DNA from: Zoroaster sp. YZ-2022
Taxonomy: Eukaryota; Echinodermata; Asteroidea; Forcipulatida; Zoroasteridae
Length of the DNA: 64,000 nt
NCBI GenBank assembly: GCA_029582265.1
Contig: JAQQFT010000023.1
Coordinates: 1,637,071-1,701,070 of the forward strand
Reading direction: 5' to 3'
Shown here: one piece after another, positions 27,031-39,353 of the stretch
Position numbering within the stretch: the stretch's first letter is position 1
How the letters are laid out: each line of letters opens with the position of its first letter
The notes under the pieces: generated by a model
What the model was told of the DNA's origin: nothing
Database searches by the model: none
What the model saw: only the letters and a program-made list of their open reading frames with translations
Translations under genes and position numbers: made by a program

Positions 27031-28334
27031 AAAAGTTATTCCCAACCATAGAAATGTTTTTTTTTGTAACACTGTATAGTGCTGTATTGTTTGCGGTGAA
27101 ACCGCATGCAAGTTGACGGTATTTTACAGAGGGCTATGTGTCCATGGAGGCCGTTTAAGGTACGAAATAATTATCCAAATTCAAAAGTATGGTGTTTTTC
27201 TGAAAGGGGAGAACCTAAGCTTTAATTTAGATATAAAATTATCGGCCTCCCTTGAAAACTTTAAAAGTTATTCCCAACCATAGAAATGTTTTTTTGTAAC
27301 ACTGTATAGTGCTGTATTGTTTGCGGTGAAACCGCATGCAAGTTGACGGTATTTTACAGAGGGCTATGTGTCCATGGAGGCCGTTTAAGGTACGAAATAA
27401 TTATCCAAATTCAAAAGTATTGGGTTTTTCTGAAAGGGGAGAACCTACGATTTAATTTAGATATAAAATTATCGGCCTCCCTTGAAAACTTTAAAAGTTA
27501 TTCCCAACCATAGAAATGTTTTTTTTGTAACACTGTATAGTGCTGTATTGTTTGCGGTGAAACCGCATGCAAGTTGACGGTATTTTACAGAGGGCTATGT
27601 GTCCATGGAGGCCGTTTAAGGTACGAAATAATTATCCAAATTCAAAAGTATGGTGTTTTTCTGAAAGGGGAGAACCTACGATTTAATTTAGATATAAAAT
27701 TATCGACCTCCCTTGAAAACTTTAAAAGTTATTCCCAACCATAGAAATGTTTTTTTGTAACACTGTATAGTGCTGTATTGTTTGCGGTGAAACCGCATGC
27801 AAGTTGACGGTATTTTACAGAGGGCTATGTGTCCATGGAGGCCGTTTAAGGTACGAAATAATTATCCAAATTCAAAAGTATGGTGTTTTTCTGAAAGGGG
27901 AGAACCTACGCTTTAATTTAGATATAAAATTATCGGCCTCCCTTGAAAACTTTAAAAGTTATTCCCAACCATAGAAATGTTTTTTTGTAACACTGTATAG
28001 TGCTGTATTGTTTGCGGTGAAACCGCATGCAAGTTGACGGTATTTTACAGAGGGCTATGTGTCCATGGAGGCCGTTTAAGGTACGAAATAATTATCCAAA
28101 TTCAAAAGTATTGGGTTTTTCTGAAAGGGGAGAACCTACGATTTAATTTAGATATAAAATTATCGACCTCCCTTGAAAACTTTAAAAGTTATTCCCAACC
28201 ATAGAAATGTTTTTTTGTAACACTGTATAGTGCTGTATTGTTTGCGGTGAAACCGCATGCAAGTTGACGGTATTTTACAGAGGGCTATGTGTCCATGGAG
28301 GCCGTTTAAGGTACGAAATAATTATCCAAATTCA

Positions 28335-28375
28335 AAAGTATGGTGTTTTTCTAATTTAGATATAAAATTATCGAC
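28335..28375 (-). repeat. A monomer with ~22-bp deletion
   Basis: GTGTTTTTCT joins directly to AATTTAGATAT. The GAAAGGGGAGAACCTACG segment present in neighbours is missing. The rest of the unit is at consensus. Confidence 0.8.
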
Positions 28376-30199
28376 CTCCCTTGAAAACTTTAAAAGTTAT
28401 TCCCAACCATAGAAATGTTTTTTTTGTAACACTGTATAGTGCTGTATTGTTTGCGGTGAAACCGCATGCAAGTTGACGGTATTTTACAGAGGGCTATGTG
28501 TCCATGGAGGCCGTTTAAGGTACGAAATAATTATCCAAATTCAAAAGTATGGTGTTTTTCTGAAAGGGGAGAACCTACGCTTTTATTTAGATATAAAATT
28601 ATTTGCCTCCCTTGAAAACTTTAAAAGTTATTACCAACCATAGAAATGTTGCTTTTGTAACACTGTATAGTGCTGTATTGTTTGCGGTGAAACCGCATGC
28701 AAGTTGACGGTATTTTACAGAGGGCTATGTGTCCATGGAGGCCGTTTAAGGTACGAAATAATTATCCAAATTCAAAAGTATGGTGTTTTTCTGAAAGGGG
28801 AGAACCTAAGCTTTAATTTAGATATAAAATTATCGGCCTCCCTTGAAAACTTTAAAAGTTATTCCCAACCATAGAAATGTTTTTTTTGTAACACTGTATA
28901 GTGCTGTATTGTTTGCGGTGAAACCGCATGCAAGTTGACGGTATTTTACAGAGGGCTATGTGTCCATGGAGGCCGTTTAAGGTACGAAATAATTATCCAA
29001 ATTCAAAAGTATTGTGTTTTTCTGAAAGGTGAGAACCTACGCTTTAATTTAGATATAAAATTATCGACCTCCCTTGAAAACTTTAAAAGTTATTCCCAAC
29101 CATAGAAATGTTTTTGTTGTAACACTGTATAGTGCTGTATTGTTTGCGGTGAAACCGCATGCAAGTTGACGGTATTTTACAGAGGGCTATGTGTCCATGG
29201 AGGCCGTTTAAGGTACGAAATAATTATCCAAATTCAAAAGTATGGTGTTTTTCTGAAAGGGGAGAACCTACGCTTTAATTTAGATATAAAATTATCGACC
29301 TCCCTTGAAAACTTTAAAAGTTATTCCCAACCATAGAAATGTTTTTTGTAACACTGTATAGTGCTGTATTGTTTGCGGTGAAACCGCATGCAAGTTGACG
29401 GTATTTTACAGAGGGCTATGTGTCCATGGAGGCCGTTTAAGGTACGAAATAATTATCCAAATTCAAAAGTATGGTGTTTTTCTGAAAGGGAGAACCTAAG
29501 CTTTAATTTAGATATAAAATTATCGACCCGCCTTGAAAACTTTAAAAGTTATTCCCAACCATAGAAATGTTTTTTTTGTAACACTGTATAGTGTTGTATT
29601 GTTTGCGGTGAAACCGCATGCAAGTTGACGGTATTTTACAGAGGGCTATGTGTCCATGGAGGCCGTTTAAGGTACGAAATAATTATCCAAATTCAAAAGT
29701 ATTGGGTTTTTCTGAAAGGGGAGAACCTACGCTTTAATTTAGATATAAATTTATCGGCCTTCCTTGAAAGGTTTAAAAGTTATTCCCAACCATAGAAATG
29801 TTTTTTTGTAACACTGTATAGTGCTGTATTGTTTGCGGTGAAACCGCATGCAAGTTGACGGTATTTTACAGAGGGCTATGTGTCCATGGAGGCCGTTTAA
29901 GGTACGAAATAATTATCCAAATTCAAAAGTATGGTGTTTTTCTGAAAGGGGAGAACCTACGCTTTAATTTAGATATAAAATTATCGGCCTCCAATGAAAA
30001 CTTTAAAAGTTATTCCCAACCATAGAAATGTTTTTTTTGTAACACTGTATAGTGCTGTATTGTTTGCGGTGAAACCGCATGCAAGTTGACGGTATTTTAC
30101 AGAGGGCTATGTGTCCATGGAGGCCGTTTAAGGTACGAAATAATTATCCAAATTCAAAAGTATGGTGTTTTTCTGAAAGGGGAGAACCTAAGCTTTAAT

Positions 30200-33100
30200 T
30201 TAGATATAAAATTATCGGCCTCCCTTGAAAACTTTAAAAGTTATTCCCAACCATAGAAATGTTTTTTTTTGTAACACTGTATAGTGCTGTATTGTTTGCG
30301 GTGAAACCGCATGCAAGTTGACGGTATTTTACAGAGGGCTATGTGTCCATGGAGGCCGTTTAAGGTACGAAATAATTATCCAAATTCAAAAGTATGGTGT
30401 TTTTCTGAAACGGGAGAACCTACGCTTTAATTTAGATATAAAATTATCGACCTCCCTTGAAAACTTTAAAAGTTATTCCCAACCATAGAAATGTTTCTTG
30501 TGTAACTCTCTATAGTGTTGTATTGTTTGCGGTGAAACCGCATGCAAGTTGACGGTATTTTACAGAGGGCTATGTGTCCATGGAGGCCGTTTAAGGTACG
30601 AAATAATTATCCAAATTCAAAAGTATGGTGTTTTTCTGAAAGGGGAGAACCTACGCTTTAATTTAGATATAAAATTATCGGCCTCCCTTGAAAACTTTAA
30701 AAGTTATTCCCAACCATAGAAATGTTTTTTGTAACACTGTATAGTGCTGTATTGTTTGCGGTGAAACCGCATGCAAGTTGACGGTATTTTACAGAGGGCT
30801 ATGTGTCCATGGAGGCCGTTTAAGGTACGAAATAATTATCCAAATTCAAAAGTATGGTGTTTTTCTGAAAGGGGAGAACCTACGCTTTAATTTAGATATA
30901 AAATTATCGGCCTCCTTGAAAACTTTAAAAGTTATTCCCAACAATAGAAATGTTTTTTTGTAACACTGTATAGTGTTGTATTGTTTGCGGTGAAACCGCA
31001 TGCAAGTTGACGGTATTTTACAGAGGGCTATGTGTCCATGGAGGCCGTTTAAGGTACGAAATAATTATCCAAATTCAAAAGTATGGTGTTTTTCTGAAAG
31101 GGAGAACCTACGCTTTAATTTAGATATAAAATTATCGGCCTCCCTTGAAAACTTTAAAAGTTATTCCCAACCATAGAAATGTTTTTTTTGTAACACTGTA
31201 TAGTGCTGTATTGTTTGCGGTGAAACCGCATGCAAGTTGACGGTATTTTACAGAGGGCTATGTGTCCATGGAGGCCGTTTAAGGTACGAAATAATTATCC
31301 AAATTCAAAAGTATGGTGTTTTTCTGAAAGGGGAGAACCTACGCTTTAATTTAGATATAAAATTATCGGCCTCCCTTGAAAACTTTAAAAGTTATTCCCA
31401 ACCATAGAAATGTTTTTTTTGTAACACTGTATAGTGCTGTATTGTTTGCGGTGAAACCGCATGCAAGTTGACGGTATTTTACAGAGGGCTATGTGTCCAT
31501 GGAGGCCGTTTAAGGTACGAAATAATTATCCAAATTCAAAAGTATGGTGTTTTTCTGAAAGGGGAGAACCTACGCTTTAATTTAGATATAAAATTATCGG
31601 CCTCCCTTGAAAACTTTAAAAGTTATTCCCAACCATAGAAATGTTTTTTTTGTAACACTGTATAGTGCTGTATTGTTTGCGGTGAAACCGCATGCAAGTT
31701 GACGGTATTTTTACAGAGGGCTATGTGTCCATGGAGGCCGTTTAAGGTACGAAATAATTATCCAAATTCAAAAGTATGGTGTTTTTCTGAAAGGGGAGAA
31801 CCTAACCTTTAATTTAGATATAAAATTATCGGCCTCCCTTGAAAACTTTAAAAGTTATTCCCAACCATAGAAATGTTTTTTTTGTAACACTGTATAGTGC
31901 TGTATTGTTTGCGGTGAAACCGCATGCAAGTTGACGGTATTTTACAGAGGGCTATGTGTCCATGGAGGCCGTTTAAGGTACGAAATAATTATCCAAATTC
32001 AAAAGTATGGTGTTTTTCTGAAAGGGGAGAACCTACGCTTTAATTTAGATATAAAATTATCGGCCTCCTTGAAAACTTTAAAGTTATTCCCAACCATAGA
32101 AATGTTTTTTTGGAACACTGTATAGTGTTGTATTGTTTGCGGTGAAACCGCATGCAAGTTGACGGTATTTTACAGAGGGCTATGTGTCCATGGAGGCCGT
32201 TTAAGGTACGAAATAATTATCCAAATTCAAAAGTATGGTGTTTTTCTGAAAGGGGAGAACCTACAATTTAATTTAGATATAAAATTATCGACCTCCATTG
32301 AAAACTTTAAAAGTTATTCCCAACCATAGAAATGTTTTTTTTGTAACACTGTATAGTGCTGTATTGTTTGCGGTGAAACCGCATGCAAGTTGACGGTATT
32401 TTACAGAGGGCTATGTGTCCATGGAGGCCGTTTAAGGTACGAAATAATTATCCAAATTCAAAAGTATGGTGTTTTTCTGAAAGGCGAGAACCTACGATTT
32501 AATTTAGATATAAAATTATCGGCCTCACTTGAATACTTTAAAAGTTATTCCCAACCATAGAAATGTTTTTTGGAACACTGTATAGTGCTGTATTGTTTGC
32601 GGTGAAACCGCATGCAAGTTGACGGTATTTTACAGAGGGCTATGTGTCCATGGAGGCCGTTTAAGGTACGAAATAATTATCCAAATTCAAAAGTATGGTG
32701 TTTTTCTGAAAGGGGAGAACCTACGCTTTAATTTAGATATAAAATTATCGGCCTCCCTTGAAAACTTTAAAAGTTATTCCCAACCATAGAAATGTTTTTT
32801 TTGTAACACTGTATAGTGCTGTATTGTTTGCGGTGAAACCGCATGCAAGTTGACGGTATTTTACAGAGGGCTATGTGTCCATGGAGGCTGTTTAAGGTAC
32901 GAAATAATTATCCAAATTCAAAAGTATGGTGTTTTTCTGAAAGGGGAGAACCTACGATTTAATTTAGATATAAAATTATCGGCCTCCCTTGAAAACTTTA
33001 AAAGTTATTCCCAACCATAGAAATGTTTTTTTTGTAACACTGTATAGTGCTGTATTGTTTGCCGTGAAACCGCATGCAAGTTGACGGTATTTTACAGAGG

Positions 33101-36100
33101 GCTATGTGTCCATGGAGGCCGTTTAAGGTACGAAATAATTATCCAAATTCAAAAGTATGGTGTTTTTCTGAAAGGGGAGAACCTACGCTTTAATTTAGAT
33201 ATAAAATTATCGGCCTCCCTTGAAAACTTTAAAAGTTATTCCCAACCATAGAAATGTTTTTTGTTGTAACACTGTATAGTGCTGTATTGTTTGCGGTGAA
33301 ACCGCATGCAAGTTGACGGTATTTTACAGAGGGCTATGTGTCCATGGAGGCCGTTTAAGGTACGAAATAATTATCCAAATTCAAAAGTATGGTGTTTTTC
33401 TGAAAGGGGAGAACCTACGCTTTAATTTAGATATAAAATTATCGGCCTCCTTGAAAACTTTAAAAGTTATTCCCAACCATAGAAATGTTTTTTGTTGTAA
33501 CACTGTATAGTGTGCTGTATTGTTTGCGGTGAAACCGCATGCAAGTTGACGGTATTTTACAGAGGGCTATGTGTCCATGGAGGCCGTTTAAGGTACGAAA
33601 TAATTATCCAAATTCAAAAGTATGGTGTTTTTCTGAAAGGGGAGAACCTACGCTTTAATTTAGATATAAAATTATCGGCCTCCCTTGAAAACTTTAAAAG
33701 TTATTCCCAACCATAGAAATGTTTTTTTTTGTAACACTGTATAGTGCTGTATTGTTTGCCGTGAAACCGCATGCAAGTTGACGGTATTTTACAGAGGGCT
33801 ATGTGTCCATGGAGGCCGTTTAAGGTACGAAATAATTATCCAAATTCAAAAGTATGGTGTTTTTCTGAAAGGGGAGAACCTACGCTTTAATTTAGATATA
33901 AAATTATCGGCCTCCCTTGAAAACTTTAAAAGTTATTCCCAACCATAGAAATGTTTCTTTTGTAACACTGTATAGTGCTGTATTGTTTGCGGTGAAACCG
34001 CATGCAAGTTGACGGTATTTTACAGAGGGCTATGTGTCCATGGAGGCCGTTTAAGGTACGAAATAATTATCCAAATTCAAAAGTATGGTGTTTTCTGAAA
34101 GGGGAGAACCTACGCTTTAATTTAGATATAAAATTATCGGCCTCCCTTGAAAACTTTAAAAGTTATTCCCAACCATAGAAATGTTTTTTTTGTAACACTG
34201 TATAGTGCTGTATTGTTTGCGGTGAAACCGCATGCAAGTTGACGGTATTTTACAGAGGGCTATGTGTCCATGGAGGCCGTTTAAGGTACGAAATAATTAT
34301 CCAAATTCAAAAGTATGGTGTTTTTCTGAAAGGGGAGAACCTACGCTTTAATTTAGATATAAAATTATCGGCCTCCCTTGAAAACTTTAAAAGTTATTCC
34401 CAACCATAGAAATGTTTTTGTTGTAACACTGTATAGTGCTGTATTGTTTGCGGTGAAACCGCATGCAAGTTGACGGTATTTTACAGAGGGCTATGTGTCC
34501 ATGGAGGCCGTTTAAGGTACGAAATAATTATCCAAATTCAAAAGTATGGTGTTTTTCTGAAAGGGAGAACCTACGATTTAATTTAGATATAAAATTATCG
34601 GCCTCCCTTGAAAACTTTAAAAGTTATTCCCAACCATAGAAATGTTTTTTTGTAACACTGTATAGTGCTGTATTGTTTGCGGTGAAACCGCATGCAAGTT
34701 GACGGTATTTTACAGAGGGCTATGTGTCCATGGAGGCCGTTTAAGGTACGAAATAATTATCCAAATTCAAAAGTATGGTGTTTTTCTGAAAGGGGAGAAC
34801 CTACGCTTTAATTTAGATATAAAATTATCGACCTCCCTTGAAAACTTTAAAAGTTATTCCCAACCATAGAAATGTTTTTTTGTAACACTGTATAGTGCTG
34901 TATTGTTTGCGGTGAAACCGCATGCAAGTTGACGGTATTTTACAGAGGGCTATGTGTCCATGGAGGCCGTTTAAGGTACGAAATAATTATCCAAATTCAA
35001 AAGTATGGTGTTTTTCTGAAAGGGGAGAACCTACGATTTAATTTAGATATAAAATTATCGGCCTCCCTTGAAAACTTTAAAAGTTATTCCCAACCATAGA
35101 AATGTATTTTTTGTAACACTGTATAGTGCTGTATTGTTTGCGGTGAAACCGCATGCAAGTTGACGGTATTTTACAGAGGGCTATGTGTCCATGGAGGCCG
35201 TTTAAGGTACGAAATAATTATCCAAATTCAAAAGTATGGTGTTTTTCTGAAAGGGGAGAACCTACGCTTTAATTTAGATATAAAATTATCGGACTTCCTT
35301 GAAAACTTTAAAAGTTATTCCCAACCATAGAAATGTTTTTTTGTAACACTGTATAGTGCTGTATTGTTTGCCGTGAAACCGCATGCAAGTTGACGGTATT
35401 TTACAGAGGGCTATGTGTCCATGGAGGCCGTTTAAGGTACGAAATAATTATCCAAATTCAAAAGTATGGTGTTTTTCTGAAAGGGGAGAACCTACGCTTT
35501 AATTTAGATATAAAATTATCGGCCTCCCTTGAAAACTTTAAAAGTTATTCCCAACCATAGAAATGTTTTTTTTGTAACACTGTATAGTGCTGTATTGTTT
35601 GCGGTGAAACCGCATGCAAGTTGACGGTATTTTACAGAGGGCTATGTGTCCATGGAGGCCGTTTAAGGTACGAAATAATTATCCAAATTCAAAAGTATGG
35701 TGTTTTTCTGAAAGGGAGAACCTACGATTTAATTTAGATATAAAATTATCGGCCTCCCTTGAAAACTTTAAAAGTTATTCCCAACCATAGAAATGTTTTT
35801 TTGTAACACTGTATAGTGCTGTATTGTTTGCGGTGAAACCGCATGCAAGTTGACGGTATTTTACAGAGGGCTATGTGTCCATGGAGGCCGTTTAAGGTAC
35901 GAAATAATTATCCAAATTCAAAAGTATGGTGTTTTTCTGAAAGGGAGAACCTACGCTTTAATTTAGATATAAAATTATCGGCCTCCCTTGAAAACTTTAA
36001 AAGTTATTCCCAACCATAGAAATGTTTTTTTGTAACACTGTATAGTGCTGTATTGTTTGCGGTGAAACCGCATGCAAGTTGACGGTATTTTACAGAGGGC

Positions 36101-36876
36101 TATGTGTCCATGGAGGCCGTTTAAGGTACGAAATAATTATCCAAATTCAAAAGTATGGTGTTTTTCTGAAAGGGAGAACCTACGATTTAATTTAGATATA
36201 AAATTATCGGCCTCCATTTAAAACTTTAAAAGTTATTCCCAACAATAGAAATGTTTTTTTGTAACACTGTATAGTGCTGTATTGTTTGCGGTGAAACCGC
36301 ATGCAAGTTGACGGTATTTTACAGAGGGCTATGTGTCCATGGAGGCCGTTTAAGGTACGAAATAATTATCCAAATTCAAAAGTATGGTGTTTTTCTGAAA
36401 GGTGAGAACCCACGCTTTAATTTAGATATAAAATTATCGACCTCGCTTTAAAACTTTAAAAGTTATTCCCAACCATAGAAATGTTTTTTGTAACACTGTA
36501 TAGTGCTGTATTGTTTGCCGTGAAACCGCATGCAAGTTGACGGTATTTTACAGAGGGCTATGTGTCCATGGAGGCCGTTTAAGGTACGAAATAATTATCC
36601 AAATTCAAAAGTATGGTGTTTTTCTGAAAGGGGAGAACCTACCATTTAATTTAGATATAAAATTATCGGCCTCCCTTGAAAACTTTAAAAGTTATTCCCA
36701 ACCATAGAAATGTTTTTTTTGTAACACTGTATAGTGCTGTATTGTTTGCGGTGAAACCGCATGCAAGTTGACCGTATTTTACAGAGGGCTATGTGTCCAT
36801 GGAGGCCGTTTAAGGTACGAAATAATTATCCAAATTCAAAAGTATGGTATTTTTCTGAAAGGGAGAACCTATTTAA
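30200..36876 (-). repeat. Homogenised A segment lacking HindIII-plus monomers
   Basis: From about 30200 to the contig end I read some 28 consecutive monomers. All have CCTACGCTTT, CCTACGATTT or single-base derivatives at the diagnostic site, and none has CCTAAGCTTT. In 17555-30190 the AAGCTT form is frequent. This end of the contig therefore belongs to a different, more uniform set of monomers. Confidence 0.7.
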
Positions 36877-37376
36877 NNNNNNNNNNNNNNNNNNNNNNNN
36901 NNNNNNNNNNNNNNNNNNNNNNNNNNNNNNNNNNNNNNNNNNNNNNNNNNNNNNNNNNNNNNNNNNNNNNNNNNNNNNNNNNNNNNNNNNNNNNNNNNNN
37001 NNNNNNNNNNNNNNNNNNNNNNNNNNNNNNNNNNNNNNNNNNNNNNNNNNNNNNNNNNNNNNNNNNNNNNNNNNNNNNNNNNNNNNNNNNNNNNNNNNNN
37101 NNNNNNNNNNNNNNNNNNNNNNNNNNNNNNNNNNNNNNNNNNNNNNNNNNNNNNNNNNNNNNNNNNNNNNNNNNNNNNNNNNNNNNNNNNNNNNNNNNNN
37201 NNNNNNNNNNNNNNNNNNNNNNNNNNNNNNNNNNNNNNNNNNNNNNNNNNNNNNNNNNNNNNNNNNNNNNNNNNNNNNNNNNNNNNNNNNNNNNNNNNNN
37301 NNNNNNNNNNNNNNNNNNNNNNNNNNNNNNNNNNNNNNNNNNNNNNNNNNNNNNNNNNNNNNNNNNNNNNNNNNNN
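36877..37376. other. Assembly gap, exactly 500 N
   Basis: A second fixed-size N run. On its left is reverse-oriented subfamily A; on its right is forward-oriented subfamily C. Both orientation and subfamily change across it. Confidence 0.99.
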
Positions 37377-38217
37377 CACGACGTTTTGATTTGACCAATT
37401 TGTTCATACCTTTAAACGGCCTCAATGCATACCAACCCTCCGCAAAATACTGTCAAAATAGTGTAGGGTAGATACACCACATTGTTGTAAAGCTCAACAC
37501 AAATGAAATTATTTATAGCGACGAGTATAACTTTAAAAGTTTTAAAAGAGGTCGATAAACAAATTTATATCAAATTAAAGCTTAGGATTCTCTCCTCGTT
37601 TAGGAAATCACACGACTTCTAACATTGATTTGACCAATTTTCACGCCTGTAAACGGCCTCAATGCACACTTAACTTCCGCAAAATACTGTCAAAATATGG
37701 TAGGGAGATACACTACATTGTTGTGAAGCTCAAATACGAAATAGAAATATATTTCTAGCGACGGATATAATCCTTCAAAAGTTTTAAAAGAGGTCCAAAC
37801 AAATTTATATCCAAATTAAAGCTTAGGTTCTCCTCTTTTAGGAAATCACATGACTTTTTGATTTGGAAAATTTCTTCATACCTTAAAGGGTCTCCGTGCA
37901 CACTTAGCCCTCCGAAAAATACTGTCAAAATATGGTAGGGTAGACACCCTACATTGTTGTGATTAAAACACAAATACGAATGAAATTATTTCTAGCGACT
38001 ATAGTATAACTTTAAAAGTTTTTAAAAGAGGTCGACAAATTTATATCCCAATTAAAGCTTAGGTTCTCCTCTTTTAGGAAATCACATGAATTTTTGATTT
38101 GGACAATTTGTTCATACCTTAAACGGCCTCCATGCACACTTAGCCCTCCGCAAAATACTGTCAAAATATGGTAGGGAAGATACACTACATTGTTGTGAAA
38201 CTCAAATACAAATAAAA
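37377..38217 (+). repeat. Satellite subfamily C array, left part (about 3.6 monomers of ~236 bp)
   Basis: These monomers are clearly homologous to A and B in TTAAACGGCCTCC, the AAGCTTAGG region, ATAACTTTAAAAGTTTT and GGTCGA. The third around the hairpin differs: CTGTCAAAATATGG, GTAGGGTAGA, CATTGTTGTGA and TTATTTCTAGCGACGGG replace the A/B sequence. The TTAAACGG landmark falls at 37412, 37649, 37883 and 38119, a period of 234-237 bp. Two types alternate. c1 (37883) has AAAGGGTCTCC, CCGAAAAATAC and GTGATTAAAACAC. c2 (38119) has AAACGGCCTCC, CCGCAAAATAC and GTGAAACTCAAATAC. Confidence 0.9.
37935..37952 (+). repeat. Hairpin GTAGGGT-AGAC-ACCCTAC in c1 monomer
   Basis: A perfect 7-bp stem (37935-37941 with 37946-37952) closes a 4-nt loop. 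It sits between CTGTCAAAATATG and ATTGTTGTG, the position where A monomers carry TGCGGT-TTC-ACCGCA. The c1 copy after the inserted element, near 39536-39556, keeps TAGGGT/ACCCTA. In c2 monomers the right half is TACACTAC and only about 4 pairs remain. Confidence 0.75.
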
Positions 38218-38248
38218 CTAGATATAAGTTTTTGTCACAACAAAAACA

Positions 38249-38258
38249 AGGTGTTCGG
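38249..38258 (+). repeat. Element left subterminal motif AGGTGTTCGG
   Basis: This 10-mer is the reverse complement of CCGAACACCT at the right end of the element (39344-39353). It also matches, in direct orientation, the left arm of the terminal hairpin apart from one extra T. Both copies are preceded by AACAAAAACAA, so the two element ends share a direct repeat of about 20 bp as well as an inverted one. Confidence 0.75.
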
Positions 38259-38387
38259 TTGAAGTTAAAATGGTTACGTCATCAATTCGAAGTGTTGGAG
38301 AAGTCAAATGTTAACGTCTGTTGAAGTTCTTTTTTCGCGAGAAGTTTATTTGAATGACAATACAATACTGAATTTAGAAATTATTTT
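38259..38387 (+). mobile_element. Element left unique flank
   Basis: About 130 bp of sequence unrelated to the satellite or the core repeat lies between the left motif and the first ~147-bp repeat. It contains GAAGTTCTTTTTTCGCGAG and a TTATTTTAATATTAAAC transition into the core. I see no open reading frame of note and no recognisable family. Confidence 0.6.
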
Positions 38388-39168
38388 AATATTAAACTTT
38401 GACTTCCGGTTTGGACAGGAAGTAAGGTCAAATTGGTCACAACTGGTTGTGTAAATACTTCTTTTGACAACAACAACCTGTACCAATGGTACAAAATGTC
38501 AATTCTACCTCCTGTGGTTGTTGGAGATATGATTTTTAAATATTAAACTTTCACTTCCGGTTTGGACAGGAAGTAAAAGGTCAAATTGGGGTATAAATAT
38601 TTTTGCGACAATTAACGATCTGTACAATGGTACACAAACATTTTTAATTTACTTCTTGTGGTTGTTGAGATATGATTTTTTAAATATTAAACTTTGACTT
38701 CAGGTTTGAAACAGGAAGTAAGGTCAAATTGGGTGCCTTTTATCAAATATTATTTGACAATTAACGATCTGTGTACAATAGTGAAAGAATTGTGAATTTC
38801 TCTTGTTGGTTGTTGAGATATGATTTTTTTAATTTAACTTTGACTTCCGGTTTGGACAGGAAGTAAAGGTCAAATTGGGGGTCACCTTTTGAAAATATTT
38901 TTTGACAATTAACGATCTGTGCAATAGTGAAAGAATCAGTGAATTTATCTCTTGTGGTTGTTGAGATATGATTTTTAATGTTAAACTTTGACTATCCAGT
39001 TTGGACAGGAAGTAAGGTCAAACGGGTCATGTTTTTGTAAATATTTTCGACAATTAACAATCTATACAATAGTGCAAAACATTTCCATTTACCTGTTGTG
39101 TGGTTGTTGAGATATGATTTTTAAATATTAAACTTTGACTTCCGGTTTGGACAGGAAGTAAGGTCGAA
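38388..39168 (+). repeat. Element core: six ~147-bp tandem repeats (last one partial)
   Basis: The marker TTGGACAGGAAGTA, or its variant TTGAAACAGGAAGTA, recurs at about 38411, 38562, 38705, 38852, 39001 and 39147. The spacings are 151, 143, 147, 149 and 146 bp. Each unit holds ATTAAACTTTGACTTCCGG, GGTCAAATTGG, GACAATTAACGATCTGT, a CAATGG/CAATAG motif, and GTGGTTGTTGAGATATGATT. Units have diverged by substitutions and small indels. The left half of the marker region is itself a near-palindrome: ACTTCC...GGAAGT around GGTTTGGACA. Confidence 0.9.
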
Positions 39169-39284
39169 ATCAGGTCACTCACAACTCGGAGTTTCATCTA
39201 CTTGTTAAGTTCTAAGTACATGCCAAGTTTCAAGTTCGTGTGAAGTTTGCAAGTATGTGTTTTTTTGCGAACAGTCACGGGGGA
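39169..39284 (+). mobile_element. Element right unique flank
   Basis: This unique stretch between the core repeats and the microsatellite is unrelated to the satellite. It contains several short AAGTT and CAAGTT(T/C) words at irregular spacing. No gene is seen. Confidence 0.55.
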
Positions 39285-39311
39285 GAAGAAGAAGAAGAAG
39301 TAAAAAAAAAA
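39285..39311 (+). repeat. (GAA)5 microsatellite and A10 tract in element
   Basis: Five GAA units (39285-39299) after GGGGGA are followed by GT and a run of ten A (39302-39311). A short microsatellite between the core repeats and the 3' hairpin is a usual part of pearl-type elements. Confidence 0.85.
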
Positions 39312-39324
39312 GAACAAAAACAAT

Positions 39325-39353
39325 AGGTGTTTCGGGTACATACCCGAACACCT
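39325..39353 (+). repeat. Element 3' terminal hairpin
   Basis: The left arm AGGTGTTTCGGGTA (39325-39338) pairs with the right arm TACCCGAACACCT (39341-39353) over 13 bp with one bulged T, closing a CA loop. The hairpin ends within one base of the inferred insertion boundary. Helitron-class elements carry a palindrome close to the 3' end. Confidence 0.85.

Larger units (their letters stand above)
17555..36876 (-). repeat. Satellite subfamily A array, middle contig, reverse orientation (about 84 monomers)
   Basis: This is the same ~231-bp A monomer as 1-17054, read as its reverse complement: CTTTAATTTAGAT, then GGGAGAACC, GTCCATGGAGGCC, TGCGGTGAAACCGCA and so on. Three subtypes at the HindIII position are visible on this strand: CCTAAGCTTT, CCTACGCTTT and CCTACGATTT. 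The first is mixed through the contig up to about 30190 and then disappears. The A' variant of the left contig was not seen. Poly-T length varies between units, and nearly all other differences are single bases. No gene is seen. Confidence 0.97.

Noticed and set aside
38388..39168. A separate minisatellite locus unrelated to the insert
   Set aside because: The repeats lie wholly inside the inferred insertion ends, flanked by unique element sequence and matching end motifs, so they are best read as the core of the element.
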